DNA from: Symsagittifera roscoffensis
Lineage: Eukaryota > Xenacoelomorpha > Acoela > Convolutidae
Direction of reading: 5' to 3'
DNA length: 60,000 nucleotides
NCBI RefSeq assembly: GCF_963678635.1
Contig: NC_087062.1
Coordinates: 94,775,845 to 94,835,844 of the forward strand
Shown here: piece after piece, positions 47,529 to 58,752 of the stretch
How the letters are laid out: each line of letters begins with the position of its first letter
Numbering within the stretch: the first letter of the stretch is position 1
Made by a program: the position numbers and the translations under genes
The notes under the pieces: generated by a model
Told to the model about the DNA's origin: nothing
What the model saw: the letters and a program-made list of their open reading frames with translations, nothing else
Databases searched by the model: none

Positions 47529-47751
47529 GGCTCTTTTCCAGTTTCCCACCCCCCTCGTAGAATAGCAAAATAATGCTGTTCAAAAATTGTTCACGCGGCA
47601 TTTTGCATGAAAGAAAGGTTGTGAAAATTTGTTCAACTGTTCACGCTGACACGTTTTAATGCATTTTATAACATGAAAATTAATTTTAAATAGACTTTCC
47701 AGTAATGAATTTCAGAAAAAATCAAAGGGGGGGGGGAACTGGAAAAGAGCC
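47529..47751. mobile_element. 223-bp MITE, GGCTCTTTTCCAGTT ends, 8-bp target duplication
   Basis: Starts GGCTCTTTTCCAGTTtcccaccc and ends ggggggAACTGGAAAAGAGCC. It is flanked by CATAATTA at 47521-47528 and 47752-47759. The left duplication copy has an uninterrupted site (acttaattactgatgccc, near 46277). The 8-bp duplication fits hAT-type elements. Confidence 0.88.
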
Positions 47752-48023
47752 CATAATTACTTATGTTTGCCACTTTTTTCCGGGACTGATGGATGCCTTT
47801 AAACTAATTCTTTTCTTCTAACATATGCAGCAGAGAAACATTTGAATTACAATTGTTTTAATCTTCTGTTGAAGTTCAGTGATAGCTCCGTGCAAGTTGC
47901 GAAATTTATAAAAGTATAAAAACGCTTGAGTAGGTTTGCACGGGAATTTTTTGCCCGAGTCTTTTTTCTACGTCAAAAACTGAAGATATTGATGAGTGAG
48001 GTGGCATGTCACGGGGCCGAATA

Positions 48024-48150
48024 CCCGGATAGCCGAAAAATAAATTCGTTTCCGGATAGCCGAAAAATAAATTCGTTCCCGGATAGCCGAAAAATAAACT
48101 CGTTCCCGGATAGCCGAAAAATAAATTCGTTCCCGGTTAGCCGAAATTTA
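48024..48150 (+). repeat. 27-bp minisatellite, five units
   Basis: The unit cccggatagccgaaaaataa plus attcgtt repeats with an exact 27-bp period (ccgg at 48025, 48052, 48079, 48106, 48133). Being a multiple of three and free of stops, it gives an open frame repeating PDSRKINSF, which is probably not a real protein. A related ttcccggatagtcgaaag unit appears near 52373. Confidence 0.9.
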
Positions 48151-48238
48151 GGATCTACTTAACAATTACCCCCTCCCTTCTACCCCTCTTACCCATTTCT
48201 TAATGGGGGGGGGGGGCGGAGATTCGTTACTAGGTACC
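48151..48238. mobile_element. Short MITE, GGATCTACTTAACA family, right end decayed
   Basis: Left end GGATCTACTTAACAattacccc; the right end gattcgttactaggtacc is a mutated version of the TTGTTAAGTAGATCC tip. It sits directly at the end of the minisatellite. Confidence 0.65.
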
Positions 48239-48309
48239 ACAGGAGGGAATACTGAAGCGATCCTACAATTTTACTTAAAAACATTGTTTTCTTATTTCGA
48301 ATACCCTTT

Positions 48310-48480
48310 TTCTCTACCCACCACCCCCCCCCCCCCCCCCACGCACACACACACACACGCTTAGTCCGTTCATTCTTCCTTCCAACTCCCTTCCCCTCCT
48401 CCCAATTACCCATAACCCCTACGCACATTTACCCCACGATGCCCCCCCCCTCCCGACAAACAAAAAAAACTATTGAGAGC
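48310..48480. repeat. Poly-C / (CA)n low-complexity tract
   Basis: Contains a run of about 17 C, then cgcacacacacacacacgc, then C/T-rich sequence. The minus-strand open frame here is low complexity. Confidence 0.8.
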
Positions 48481-48695
48481 CGCCAACCGAAATTATCAAC
48501 GAAATTATAAACGGGGGACAAATGCTTTAAAAAAACAGGCCAAAACGCCGGTTTTGGGATTTTTTGAAAAATTTTGACCAAAAAATTGCGTTTTCAGCGC
48601 GTGCTCCCATTTGAAATTAGCATATATTAACCAATTTCAGGGTTTATCGGCCGAAAATGGATACATAAAACATACCGAAGAGGGAACCTTTGGTT

Positions 48696-48970
48696 CAGGG
48701 GCGGATCTAGGATTTTCTCGAGGGGGGGTGATGTGATTTTCAAAAAATTTTCGAAATTTTTGTCGACTTTGTTTTAGGTCGACCGAATTGATTTTTCGAG
48801 CTCTCCCTAAGCACGGTTTAGTCCCGGTTCTGCCAAATTTTCTGCGCCGCAGGCAAAATTTTGAAAAAACAGTCCAACAAAAGCGTTTTTAGGCACTTTT
48901 TGGAAAATTTTGATAAATAAATTTTGGAAAAAGCGTCCGCCAAACCACCCCCGCCCTAAATCCGCCCCTA
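48696..48970. mobile_element. hAT-type MITE (275 bp) with target duplication CTTTGGTT
   Basis: Tips CAGGGGCGGATCTAGG and CCTAAATCCGCCCCTA are inverted copies with two or three mismatches. CTTTGGTT lies at 48688-48695 and 48971-48978, an 8-bp duplication typical of hAT elements. Confidence 0.88.
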
Positions 48971-48978
48971 CTTTGGTT

Positions 48979-49048
48979 CTGTAGCGGATTTAGGGGGGGG
49001 GGGGGTCGAATCTCTTTTATGAAATCCCCCCCTCGATAAATTCCTCTG
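48979..49048. mobile_element. Second hAT-type MITE (70 bp), same target sequence
   Basis: Starts CTGTAGCGGATTTAGGGGGG and ends CCCCTCGATAAATTCCTCTG. It is bounded by CTTTGGTT at 48971-48978 and again at 49049-49056. The tips resemble those of the neighbouring MITE. Confidence 0.7.
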
Positions 49049-49230
49049 CTTTGGTTGTTGAAGGGGTCGAATCCCTGTAGCAGTCGGACTTTTGCTGTTA
49101 TTTAATTCAATGAGGGGGGGGGGGGGGGTGAGCTTTGATTATACTGTGATTTGATCTTATGCTTAAAAAGATTTTTTTTTAAGAATGTTACAAGATCTAA
49201 GATTTATTCAATCTCTTCAACTACCGAAGA

Positions 49231-50060
49231 GGTAAGTGAAAGAAATCCGGTTTAAAGAAATAGTTGAAGATTTCTTTTTAAAGATTTTTAAATCCGATTT
49301 CTTTTTTATTGAACTGGGGTTGCGTAATAATAATGAATGATGGTATTTTAATAAAGGACGGTTAATTAAGGACGGTTGTAAATTTAATGGTCTGAAATTA
49401 ACGGTTTTTTCTGATGGCTGATAATAATTCTCGCAGAGTAAAGTTTTAAAGTTCGAAGCTACCAGAAATGAAAACGAATGAAGCAAAAACAAACATAACG
49501 CCAGACGTCAATTTGTAATCCATCTTGGTCGACTTTGCATATTATAGCTTTTCAATTTAAACTTAAAGTAAACGTTTAAAAAAAGCTATTAAGTGGAGTG
49601 CTTTCGAAAATCTATAAACCATACGGCATACATTTGGTTTAATAAAAAAATGTACTTTGCTAAGCAAACAGATATCTTTGATATTTTATTATTTTCGCAA
49701 GGCAAAGAAAAGAATCAATGCCAATGCTATATGTAAAATATGCCTTATTGTCACATAATTGTCAGTGAAAGGAAAAGGACTGAGCATAGCGAATAAGAAA
49801 TCGAAGGAGTGAATAAGTTACTATTTTTGGTGCAAATAAGTCCGCCGTAGCAGGAAAATTTCCTGCCTTTGAATATCGATTCCTTACATGGTTCTTGTTA
49901 TTGACTGTAATGTAAAATGCTTGGCTGGCTTGGTGCATATTTGCATGTTCGCTTTTTGAAATAGGAAATTTGCACTTTTATACATAGTCAAAGTCAAAAT
50001 ATCAGCAGGCAAAATTGTTTTTCGTTTTCGGTCGACGATATAAAAATTTCAAGTCTTATG
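49231..50060. other. Intergenic, no gene seen
   Basis: AT-rich; no supported coding region or repeat. Confidence 0.45.
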
Positions 50061-51815
50061 GTATCGGCAAATAAGACTAAAGCTGTTACGACATATACAA
50101 CCGCTTTTGGTGGGATTTTATAATATGGACGACGATACACAAAATCTCCAATTATATTTGTGAGAAATAAAATTCGCCCAAATTCGAACAGTTTAATTTA
50201 CATGTTTTAATTCTGATTTGTCGTCTTAGTGTCATGTCGTCTTAATGTCGTGTCGTCTTATTTACCTAGCACCAAGTGTTATAACGTAAATGAGACATGG
50301 CGCTTGGTAAATGGAACGACAGGACGTTAAGAAGAAAATGTTTTTCCTCATTGTCATCACAATCAGGGGCGGATTATCAAAAAAATGTGGATATCCTTTT
50401 TTAAATTCAACCTAGTTGATTTTCCGAGCACTCCCAAAACATTATAGACGTATTTTGTTTTGCACCGAAACAGGCAAAGTGGCATTTTTGAGCTGTTTTT
50501 GCAAGTTTTTGACCAAAAAATAGCCTTTTTTCGGGCGCGCTCCCCTCAAAATTAGTATATCTCTATGGGCGCCGAAGGTATCATTTAGGGTTGAAAATGT
50601 GAAGGAGACGAAAACTGATTTCTTTAAATTGAAGCACAGTAGAAACCCTTTGTGAGGAAAAGGATGTCCCGCTGCCACCCATAAATGAACCATTAAGGGT
50701 GGTATTCTTATATTTTGCATGGAAAGTGTATGACTAGCTTTTTTCCATATATGGAAATTGTATGACTAGTATTTTTGGTCATCCCGGGTTGATAAAACTT
50801 GGTCTTAACAGCTATCGTCAGCTATGAGAGTTAAAACATGTTATTAGCAGAGACTACGAGACAAGACAAAAAGTGAAAAAATATCCTATACAAATTGCTT
50901 GTTTCCCGCTTGTTTCTTGATTGGTCGCCATATTAATTAGGGCTTTCAAGGTAACAAAGAAGCCGCCGACGATCTGGCATGGCATTAGAGGTCGGAGTTG
51001 CGCCAGTTTGACTCATTTGCCAGGATAAAATATCTGTAAATTGGGAAGGAAACTTTTATATGTCGTTGTCGCCACAATTTTTGTTCCAAATGAAAGTTGG
51101 ACTAGCGCGTATGTTACACGCTGCACTCCAAACTCATGCTACAAAGATAGCCAAATGAAATGGATCACGAAAGTCAACTAACAATCGTTAGACAAGTTAG
51201 CAGGCCACAGGCCGACCTAGTTAGTAAACAGACAGGTCAATAAGCAGACACACTTTTTAATTTCTATGAAACAGACAGTGATTGCGAATAAAAGAAAACA
51301 TTCTCGCCGGGTACGGACAGTTATACGAGCTAATCTATAACACAAAACTTAAAACCTTCAAGAGAATTGAATGAATTATAAATAAATTGAATTAAAAAAA
51401 ATTTGATCAAAATACTCAATTCAACTTTAATAATTTTGTCTGTCATTTTAACAATGTATTACTTGTTTTATCGATATGACCGTAGTAAACAAATTTTTCA
51501 GTTTTTTTCTGCTACTGGACCCTTTCTGCTCTTAGAAAATTCTACTCATTGACCAGTCTCCGCTGTTAAGTTATAAACCAAAAAGAATACACACTAAAAT
51601 GGTGCTAGGTAAATGAGACGACAAGTCATTAAGACGACAAGACATTAGAACGACAAATTAGCGTTATTACATGTAAAACGAGCAGTTCTAAATCAAGTGG
51701 TTTAAATTTTTTCGGAAATACAATGTGGAGAGTTGTGTAGCGTCGTCCCAAAGTCCCATCATAAACGGTTGTCGTCTTATCGGCTGTCGCCTTATTTGCC
51801 CGTCACACATTATGA
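50060..51815. mobile_element. Element bounded by long diverged inverted repeats (about 260-bp arms)
   Basis: The left arm (about 50060-50285) and right arm (about 51595-51815) are inverted copies. Paired landmarks: atcggcaaataagac / ggcaaataaggcgac (reversed), gacgacgatacacaa / gacgacgctacacaa, tttacatgt, atttgtcgt.cttaatgtc...tcgtct.atttacctagcacca. The inner part of each arm is built from short tandem copies of gtcgtcttaatgt. No transposase is visible between the arms. Confidence 0.65.
50365..50640. repeat. hAT-type MITE relative, decayed
   Basis: Begins caggggcggattatc, the tip of the hAT-type MITE at 48696, and shares an internal ttgaccaaaaaat...cgcgctcccc segment with 48565-48615. The right end was not found. 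It lies inside the long inverted-repeat element. Confidence 0.5.
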
Positions 51816-52922
51816 TACTCTAATGAGCGCAAGAAATCCTGTATCCTGTTATCCTGTGGCATGTAAAAGCGATAAAGAATCATTAATTCCGTACTGACGC
51901 TCGAGGCGAAATGTTGTATATTGGGTTGTGGGTGTATTCAAATTGATATGTATTTTTGCATGCGCATGTATTATATAGTAATTTATAGGCTAGAGTGAGC
52001 AAGCATTTACGGCCTCCAATCTCTAATCATTGTAAATATCTCTACATTTTGTAAATTACGAGCGATCGACGACTAGTCCAAGGTCCATAGCCGGTTTTGC
52101 GGCCTCAGATATCAAATATTAGGGTATCGGACATCAAGCAGACGGGACTTCAAGCCGAATTGTCAAATTAGGGACTTGAAGCCAAAAATTTTCTCAATAA
52201 GTCTCATTATAGACTAAAACTTGCTAAATTTTTGAAAAGCAACGTTTTACAGATGAAAAAAGAGTGATTTGAGGTGCTTGTGAAGTTTAAATTTTGGCCT
52301 GTAGTCCGTCCCTTCGGCTTGAAATCCCGTCGGCTTGTTGTCCTGGAGTCCTAAGCTTGTTAACTTGGTCCTGTTCCCGGATAGTCGAAAGTTTTTTTGT
52401 TCCCTCGGATAGCCTCTGAATATTACAATAAGCGGATCAATCGTACAATCTCTCTCTCTCCCTAAACCTCCCCCCCCCCTAAATGACCTACCGTCAGTAG
52501 CGTGCCGAGGGGAGGGTGGGTCGACCACCCCTCCTTCCCCTCAATTCTGTTTGCGAAATAATTCCAAAGGCTCCCCCCTTTGGTATACATTTACGAAATT
52601 CACTTTTGGCTCAACAACACCAAACATTTTCTAAAGGCCCCTTGGGCCTCAAAATAATTAAATTGAGGGGTAAGCGCGCGCACAAAAAAAAGCAATTTTT
52701 TGGTCAAATATTTTTAAAAAGCGGTCAAAAAGTCATTTTTAGCCTGTTTTTTTTTCAAAAATTTGCCTGAAGCGCAGATTTTTTTTGGCAAAATAGGGTC
52801 CTTCTAGTGTTTTAGGAGAGCTCGTAAAAGCAAATTGGTCAGCCAAAAAAGTGGTCAACAAAAAAAGGTCGACAAAAAAAGGTCAACCGTAGAATGCCAA
52901 CCCCAAGCAAGTACCAAAAATG
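51816..52922. other. Intergenic with decayed repeats
   Basis: Contains a cagtagcgtgccgagggga tip (52494) and an inner segment like the hAT-type MITEs (ttttttggtcaaatattttt, 52696), plus a short ggtcaacaaaaaaa minisatellite (52853-52890). No gene seen. Confidence 0.45.
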
Positions 52923-53457
52923 AACAAGACTGCTCGTATCAGGGCGAAGCCCTGAATGTTCCGACTGCCTTTTAAGTTTTATGGAGCAGTAATAACAAAA
53001 AAAACAAATGTAATAAAATAAAATGAAAATTTTTTTTCTAAAAGTTGAAAGTTTTTTTTTTAAATCATCCCCCCACACGTCATAATAAGTGCTAAGTGAT
53101 AAATTTTGCTCCTATTAACAAATCAATTATAGCATATAAGCTTCCTTGAACCAATTTGGAACGATTTCTAAGACAGATTAAATCTCGCTTACGCGTTAAT
53201 AGCGCGAAATATATCGCGCGTTAATTGTCCCAAATTGGCCAAAATGGCAATCTTCAAACCCTCATAACTTTACGAAAAGTGATCACAGGTGAAATATCTT
53301 TTCAAATTTAAGCTCAGGACAACAATGCCTTTCGAATGATATTATAAAATTCTGTCAAAAATGGCTAGTTAAAAAGTCGAAATTTGTCTGAAGAAAAAAA
53401 AAGCCCACCCCGAGCACAAATATTCCGTTACTTTCGTATCGAAAGTCGGAACAAAAA
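52923..53457 (-). repeat. CG-rich dispersed repeat family, best reversed copy
   Basis: Starts aacaagactgctcgtatcag and ends tttcgtatcgaaagtcggaac, with the core cgcgaaatatatcgcgcgtt near 53200. Matches 37520-38038 along its length. Confidence 0.8.
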
Positions 53458-54380
53458 CAATTCTGTATAAAATATGCATTTCATACAAACGTGTAAATAA
53501 AATTGGTTTTTACTTTTTTTACGCGGGATTGCATGTTTATGCTGTTAATGAATGTTTTAAGTCAATTTTTTTAGTAACACGATTAATTTTGAACAAATCT
53601 AGGCTATACTCAAAGTCAGCTCGTAAAAAATCCATACTTTCTCCACCATAAATCCTTATATTACACGGTTGATCCCAATAACCATAGCACACATTACAAA
53701 CATACTTTATGACCGACAAATACCAATTCAAACAATTTTTTCTCAATGTTTTTTTTAGGGTACCCCCTACTGCCCGCTTACCCAACAATTAGTCCTACCC
53801 TTCTTTCTTCTCCTGCCCTCACCTCCTAGCATCCCTAGAAGGGGGTAAATTTGGAGGAGGGTTGGGGATCGGGGGAGGGGGTGTATGGAATCAGTTGCCT
53901 AAAATCGGCGTGATCTCAAAGTGTAATTATATTCGACTTTAATGACAAAATTTTTGACAGTGAAAACTAAATATTATCCGTGAAAAACGAATCATCGATA
54001 CTTTAATTCTAAAAAAAATGAATCAAATCTCCAAATCAAATCATAAAAATTTCAACTGTATTAGCTAACCAAGACTCTCAATATCAAACTGGCAGGTACT
54101 TAACTAAGTCCATCCAGGATCGCAGACAGCACCGAGGGCGCCAATAAACAAACTCAACTAACTCAAAACTATTCATCAAATGAAATGCATATATACGGCA
54201 TTCCCTCGAGTTTACTAATTTTAAATTGTAATTTAAAATTACACAAAACAGAAATTGGGCTGAGTTTTAGACCAGTGGTCAGCCTTCTCCCTGGGCATAA
54301 AGTCTTACAGTTTTAGTTCCGCTCTTTCCGATATCCGATAGCACGTTCGAACTTCGTTAAAATCCCGTTCTCTTGCTCCT
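53458..54380. other. Intergenic, no supported gene
   Basis: The minus-strand open frame at 53788-53537 (83 codons, three cysteines) is not recognised and has no support from neighbours. The rest is AT-rich. Confidence 0.4.
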
Positions 54381-54560
54381 TCCCCCTTCTTTCGCCCCTC
54401 CTTGAAAATACTATCAATCATCACTCCACCGAGTTTCTATACCGCCGTTCACTTCCTGGAACTTTTTCGCTACTCCGTTTCATCAAAGTCTTGCGAATCC
54501 TGGCTGGAATATGACAGCAGTCGCTGCTTCCTAGGTGGTCCCGCCTTCTTCCTTGATCCC

Positions 54561-55324
54561 TTACGCTCGTTGCCGCTCGCTCTTCGCTTTTGTTCCGTCA
54601 GTATTCGCTCTCTTGGTAATCGCCGCGTCGCCTTTGTATTTGGTTACTTTACTATGCCGTTGTCCGTCGGCATCGTTATTCTCCATAGGCATTTCCTCGG
54701 CCTCCTTCGTTGGAGCCACCGCACCGCTTGCGTTTGGTCCGGCCTCCGACGTGTGCTGTTCCGCCGCCTTTTTACCGGCCAATCGTAAAGGATCGTACTC
54801 AGAGGTTGAATCTGAATCGTGCTCATCGTCCCAGTTCTTTGATTTCGATCGTGGCCGCTTTTTGTGTGGGAACAAGTGTCCCCTGGCTGAGGAAGGGGTT
54901 CTTTTTTCAGCTTTCGCCCTCAACTGGAGGAGGCTTCGAAATTTTCCCCGTAGACGATAGTGTCAGCGCCCGGTGAGTTGTTTCCGCCACACCGCTTTTC
55001 CTAAGCACAGACCCAATTTCTAGAGTCAAAGTATGTTTAAATTTTTAACGACTTTCGTATTCAACATTTATATCTTTGATTTCGGTCTTTAATCCGTTGG
55101 AACAAGAGTTCCGTCCGTTTACTTGGTCTGCTCCAGAAGCCTCCAGTGTTTGAGTCCTTAGTGCCTTTGGAGCCACTGCCCCTGCTCCCCCCAAACCCCC
55201 CCCCCCCCCCCCCCGCCTCTCCCGGCGTCGTGAGAGTCTCCAGGCCTACTGACCAGATGATCGTCCGCCAACCTCCGTCGGTGGTTTTTATGTTCCACAT
55301 CGTATTTGGTGTCCGATCTTTCAT
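54561..55324 (-). pseudogene. Gypsy polyprotein tail, low complexity
   Basis: Includes a Gly run over a poly-C tract (plus strand 55197-55214), the shared motif VLRKSGVA (near 55010) and a charged acidic tail (DDEHDSDSTSEYDPLRL). The same blocks end the Gypsy remnant in the NRF-6-like intron. Confidence 0.55.
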
Positions 55325-55325
55325 T

Positions 55326-56150
55326 TTAGTTAGTGTGTGTCGGATGGGGCATCCGTTTAGTGCGTGGATCTTCAGTATCTAAACATGCAAATTTTTGTTT
55401 CAACATTTTCGCCCAGTTAAGGTTTTGTTGCGATGGTTTTATCGTAAGATTCCTGAGTACAGTGTTGGCCTCCCGACCGTAGTGTGCCTCGAATGGCGTG
55501 CTTTTTAGAGAAGCGTTTGGTACGAATCTGAGAGCGCTAAGTGCGCGTTCTGCCATTGATTCTAGATTCCCATGATCTTTTTCTTTTGCATAGGTCAAAA
55601 AAATTCTTCAAACTACCTATCGTGCATTCTACGCAGCCGGTGGCTCTACGGTGGTTTACTGGCAAGTATGTTATTCTATTCCCTCGCTACTTTAGAACGA
55701 CTTCAATGGTTTCGACGTAAAGCTAGACCCTTAATCCAGGTAAATTTTTCTTGGCATTCCCTTGTGTGATATGTAGTTTTTCAGAAAATTTAGAACCTTA
55801 TCGCTTTTGTTATTACTACAAATCATAACCGACGGCCATCGTGAAAACCGGTCCTATGCGATTTGAACGTATTTGTCCGACTCATTTAAATTTTTAATAT
55901 GGCCCCGAAAATCTAATCGTAGGTATTCGTTCGGCTCCTTATGTTCATATTTTTTGCCAATGTCGCCTTTGGCGCACATTGGTTTCAGGTTCTTACCTGC
56001 AGCGGTACACTCTTGGCATCCGTCGGCGACGACCACCAAACTCCGGTGGAGTTAATTAAACCACACGTCCCTCGCTGCGTCAATTATTTTCCCGCGTTCG
56101 TAGTGGTAACTATGAATTCGATTAACCACCACAGTCCTAAATGGCATTAG
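55326..56150 (-). pseudogene. Gypsy integrase, interrupted
   Basis: Zinc-binding part with histidines (HSYYHYERG) and CQEC (near 56010), then the catalytic core LRLDFRGHI (first Asp), a stop after VQIA (55854), DRFSRWPSV, IYLDQGSSF (second Asp) and a decayed region around the third acidic residue. 55598-55326 holds the end of the core (ERALSALRFVPNASLKSTPFEAHYG). In a working element it would insert the cDNA. Confidence 0.75.
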
Positions 56151-56445
56151 GGTGAGTAAGCGTCCGTCCATCCACAAATAATTCTTTTTGATGTGGAAGA
56201 CGTGCGTATGTTAACCCAGATATTCTCCCATTGCTCTGATTTTCCGGTCCAGATCAGGGTCTTTTTCCTCCACCATTTCCTTGATCCCCTTCATTTGTAA
56301 GTGTCCTTTATAAATATTCTCGATTAAACTTAGACCAGAAAGTTCGGGAAGGGCGTCTTTTTTGCGAACTATTTGTAATCCTGCGGGATGACAGACATCA
56401 CCACGTTCACTGGGTAAGCTGGAGGAAATGTCTCGCCTCCAAAAA

Positions 56446-57084
56446 TTAAGGAATTGAAATTACAGTATTACATTTGACGTCACTCGATCCCGTTGTCACC
56501 GCCTCCAATCGCGCATCCACCTCCTCAATTTCGCTACTGATCTCGCTTGTAATATCTGGGTATTGGAATGAGAGTTTGATTAGTTTTTTTAACTTAAGGC
56601 TCGTCAATGGAAAGTTACAAATATAATTATTTGGAATGGAAGGAATTTCTAACTGACTCAATTGACACTCAGTAATGGGTTCAGCTACTTTCGCGGCTTT
56701 TCGGTCGTTACATTCCGATATGCAAATCTCTGCCATCTTTGGTTGATTTGTTGATGTCTGAGCACATGATTTCTCGCCCTGATCCGGTGGACTTTTGCAA
56801 ACAAGTTTGAATATTGCACTTTTTTTAGCCAAAACATTCGATACCTTTGATTTGGCTTTCATTAGGCCGGCGGTGTTATCTAACTTTGCGTATCCGAGTG
56901 AATTACTAATTATGCGAATTTTAGCCACAGTGATTGTATAATTGTATACACTAACACGCGATGCATCATTGACGGGGTGCCTTAATAAGTAGTCAGTTAA
57001 ACTAATTTTGGCCCCAGGCCTGCGTTCGATTTGAAAGACAATTGGAGTTATTCTATCAATCCACCGTGTTAATCGGCAAAACAT
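56446..57084 (-). pseudogene. Gypsy RNase H end and linker
   Basis: 212 codons. It opens with RLTRWIDRITPIVFQIERRP and LTDYLLRHPV, the conserved end of Gypsy RNase H (RW...F.I.YRPG..N..AD.LSR.P), followed by an unrecognised linker before the integrase. A second copy of the first 125 codons or so lies at 59838-59402. Confidence 0.75.
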
Positions 57085-57345
57085 AGTTTTGTTTCATTTG
57101 TTATTTCCATTTAGCAATGTCACCAGCGCCATATGATCCGTTACGGCTCTAACATGCCTAGCAAATATTTAATTTCCAAAGTATTCCGAGCCCCATTCAA
57201 CTACTAATATCTCCAGTTCGTTTGTAGAATACTTTTTCTCCTCCGTGTTTAGAAATTGAGATACGGACGAACTCGGGCGCCATCTTTTGGATCCGAGCTG
57301 TGTGAGAACGGCTCCTGAGTCATTTTGGCTAGCATCAGAAACGAT

Positions 57346-58090
57346 TTAAATGTTCTTCTGCGCATCGAAATGCTTTAGCTCGACGATAATTGCCACTGGG
57401 TTTTTCAGTGTTTCGAATGCCAATTGGCATTCATTTGTCCACAACAAATTTTTTTTACCGAGTAGAGAGCGCAACGGCGCTGAGTATTCCGTGAGCGCCG
57501 GCAAGTGTTTGTGGAGGCTGTGTATCGATCCCATAAAGAATTTTAATAGTGACCAAGTCTTGGGTAGGTTTAGTTTTTCTATGGTGTCCGTTTTTCTTAC
57601 TAAAGGTGTGATGCCGAAATTCGTGATACGGTGTCCTAACCATTCACATTCTTTTCTTACAAACTAGCATTTTGCCAATTTCAGCGCCATGTTTTCTTTA
57701 TCTAGTTTTTTCAGGATTTTTTTGACCGACGCGATATGCTTGATTTCGGAACCTATCGATATAACTAAGATATCGTCAATGAAAGCGTGCGTACAGAAAA
57801 ATTGCGAGTCCATGACACGTTGAAATTCCGCAGGCATCGTTGTCAATCCATAAAAAACTGTTTTGAAGCCGTACGTTCCGGTGGTTTTACCTCCCAATAA
57901 CGAATTTACAATGTTTGCTAGTGTCGGCGTTTAGTGGCAGATGACCGTACGCTCACCTTAAGTCCATCGTAGTAAAACACATCCCCATTTTTCCGTTTTT
58001 TAACGTTTGCCACACAATGTCCATTAGCCCTTCAATGTTTGGCATCTGGTACTTATTACTTGCTTATTTAACTGTTTTGATTCCAAAGCC
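57346..58090 (-). pseudogene. Gypsy reverse transcriptase, broken
   Basis: Readable blocks: MPNIEGLMDIVWQTL and FTTMDLR.AYGHLPLN (about 58080-57930, with a stop), then 57897-57664 with GLTTMPAEFQRVMD and the catalytic FIDDIL, and 57534-57346 (LPALTEYSAPLRSLLGKK), the connection to RNase H. At least two frame changes. Confidence 0.8.
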
Positions 58091-58362
58091 AATTTTACCG
58101 AACCGTCCTTCTTACTGTGATGGCGATCCGCGAGACGAAATATTTATCCGAGCTTTCTTCCAGCTTCTCTATGTGCCATTGTGCCAGTAGTTTTTCAATT
58201 TTGTTGTCTACTTTACCTTGTAGTGTGATAGCCTTTTTTTCTGCCTTTTTTTGGTTAGGATTTTAATTTTTGAAGAAAATTATAACTACGTATGCGCCCT
58301 ACCCTTTGAAAAAATCTTTGGATTTGCTTACTGAAATGTTTCTATCTGTCATCTAGGTAATC

Positions 58363-58752
58363 TCACTGGTCCTCAAGGTCCAATTGCCCCTGGATGTTGA
58401 GTGCTCCTTGCTCCGCTGGCATTTGAACTAGCATGAGTCCAAATGCCGGCATCAGTTTTCTACCGATGATTGATGGTCGACAGCCCCCAATTACATTGAT
58501 TGCTGCCTGGGTCGTCCATCCGTTGGGTTGAAGGGTCGCGACAAATTTCCCCATCAGCTTCAAGGGGATGTTTTCATAATCCCTGATTTGGTCGTCCTTC
58601 GAATCTAACAGCTGGAGGAGCATGTTCTTCTTCCCTAAGGTACGTTTTATTTCTCCGATGATGAAAATGAATATAGGCGATCCGCTGTCAATCCAGTCTT
58701 GCGTGGAGTGTCCAGCAATCTTTGTCGCTAACTTCGCACCCGCTATTTTCAA
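58363..58752 (-). pseudogene. Gypsy aspartic protease
   Basis: 129 codons with the DSGSPIFIF active-site segment and a distal SIIGRKLMPAFGLMLVQMP block, as in retropepsins. It overlaps the gag frame by four bases. Closely parallels 16244-15759. Confidence 0.7.

Larger units (their letters stand above)
47090..49230 (+). repeat. Old direct duplication, right copy, expanded by insertions
   Basis: Homologous to 45950-46990 but interrupted by a 223-bp MITE (47529-47751), a 27-bp minisatellite with a short MITE (48024-48238), low-complexity DNA, and two hAT-type MITEs (48696-49048). Confidence 0.55.

Noticed and set aside
48189-48428. Minus-strand open frame in the poly-C/(CA)n tract
   Set aside because: Pure low-complexity translation (Gly/Trp/Cys runs).
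53537-53788. Minus-strand 83-codon open frame with three cysteines
   Set aside because: Not recognised, bounded by low-complexity sequence, no supporting exon.
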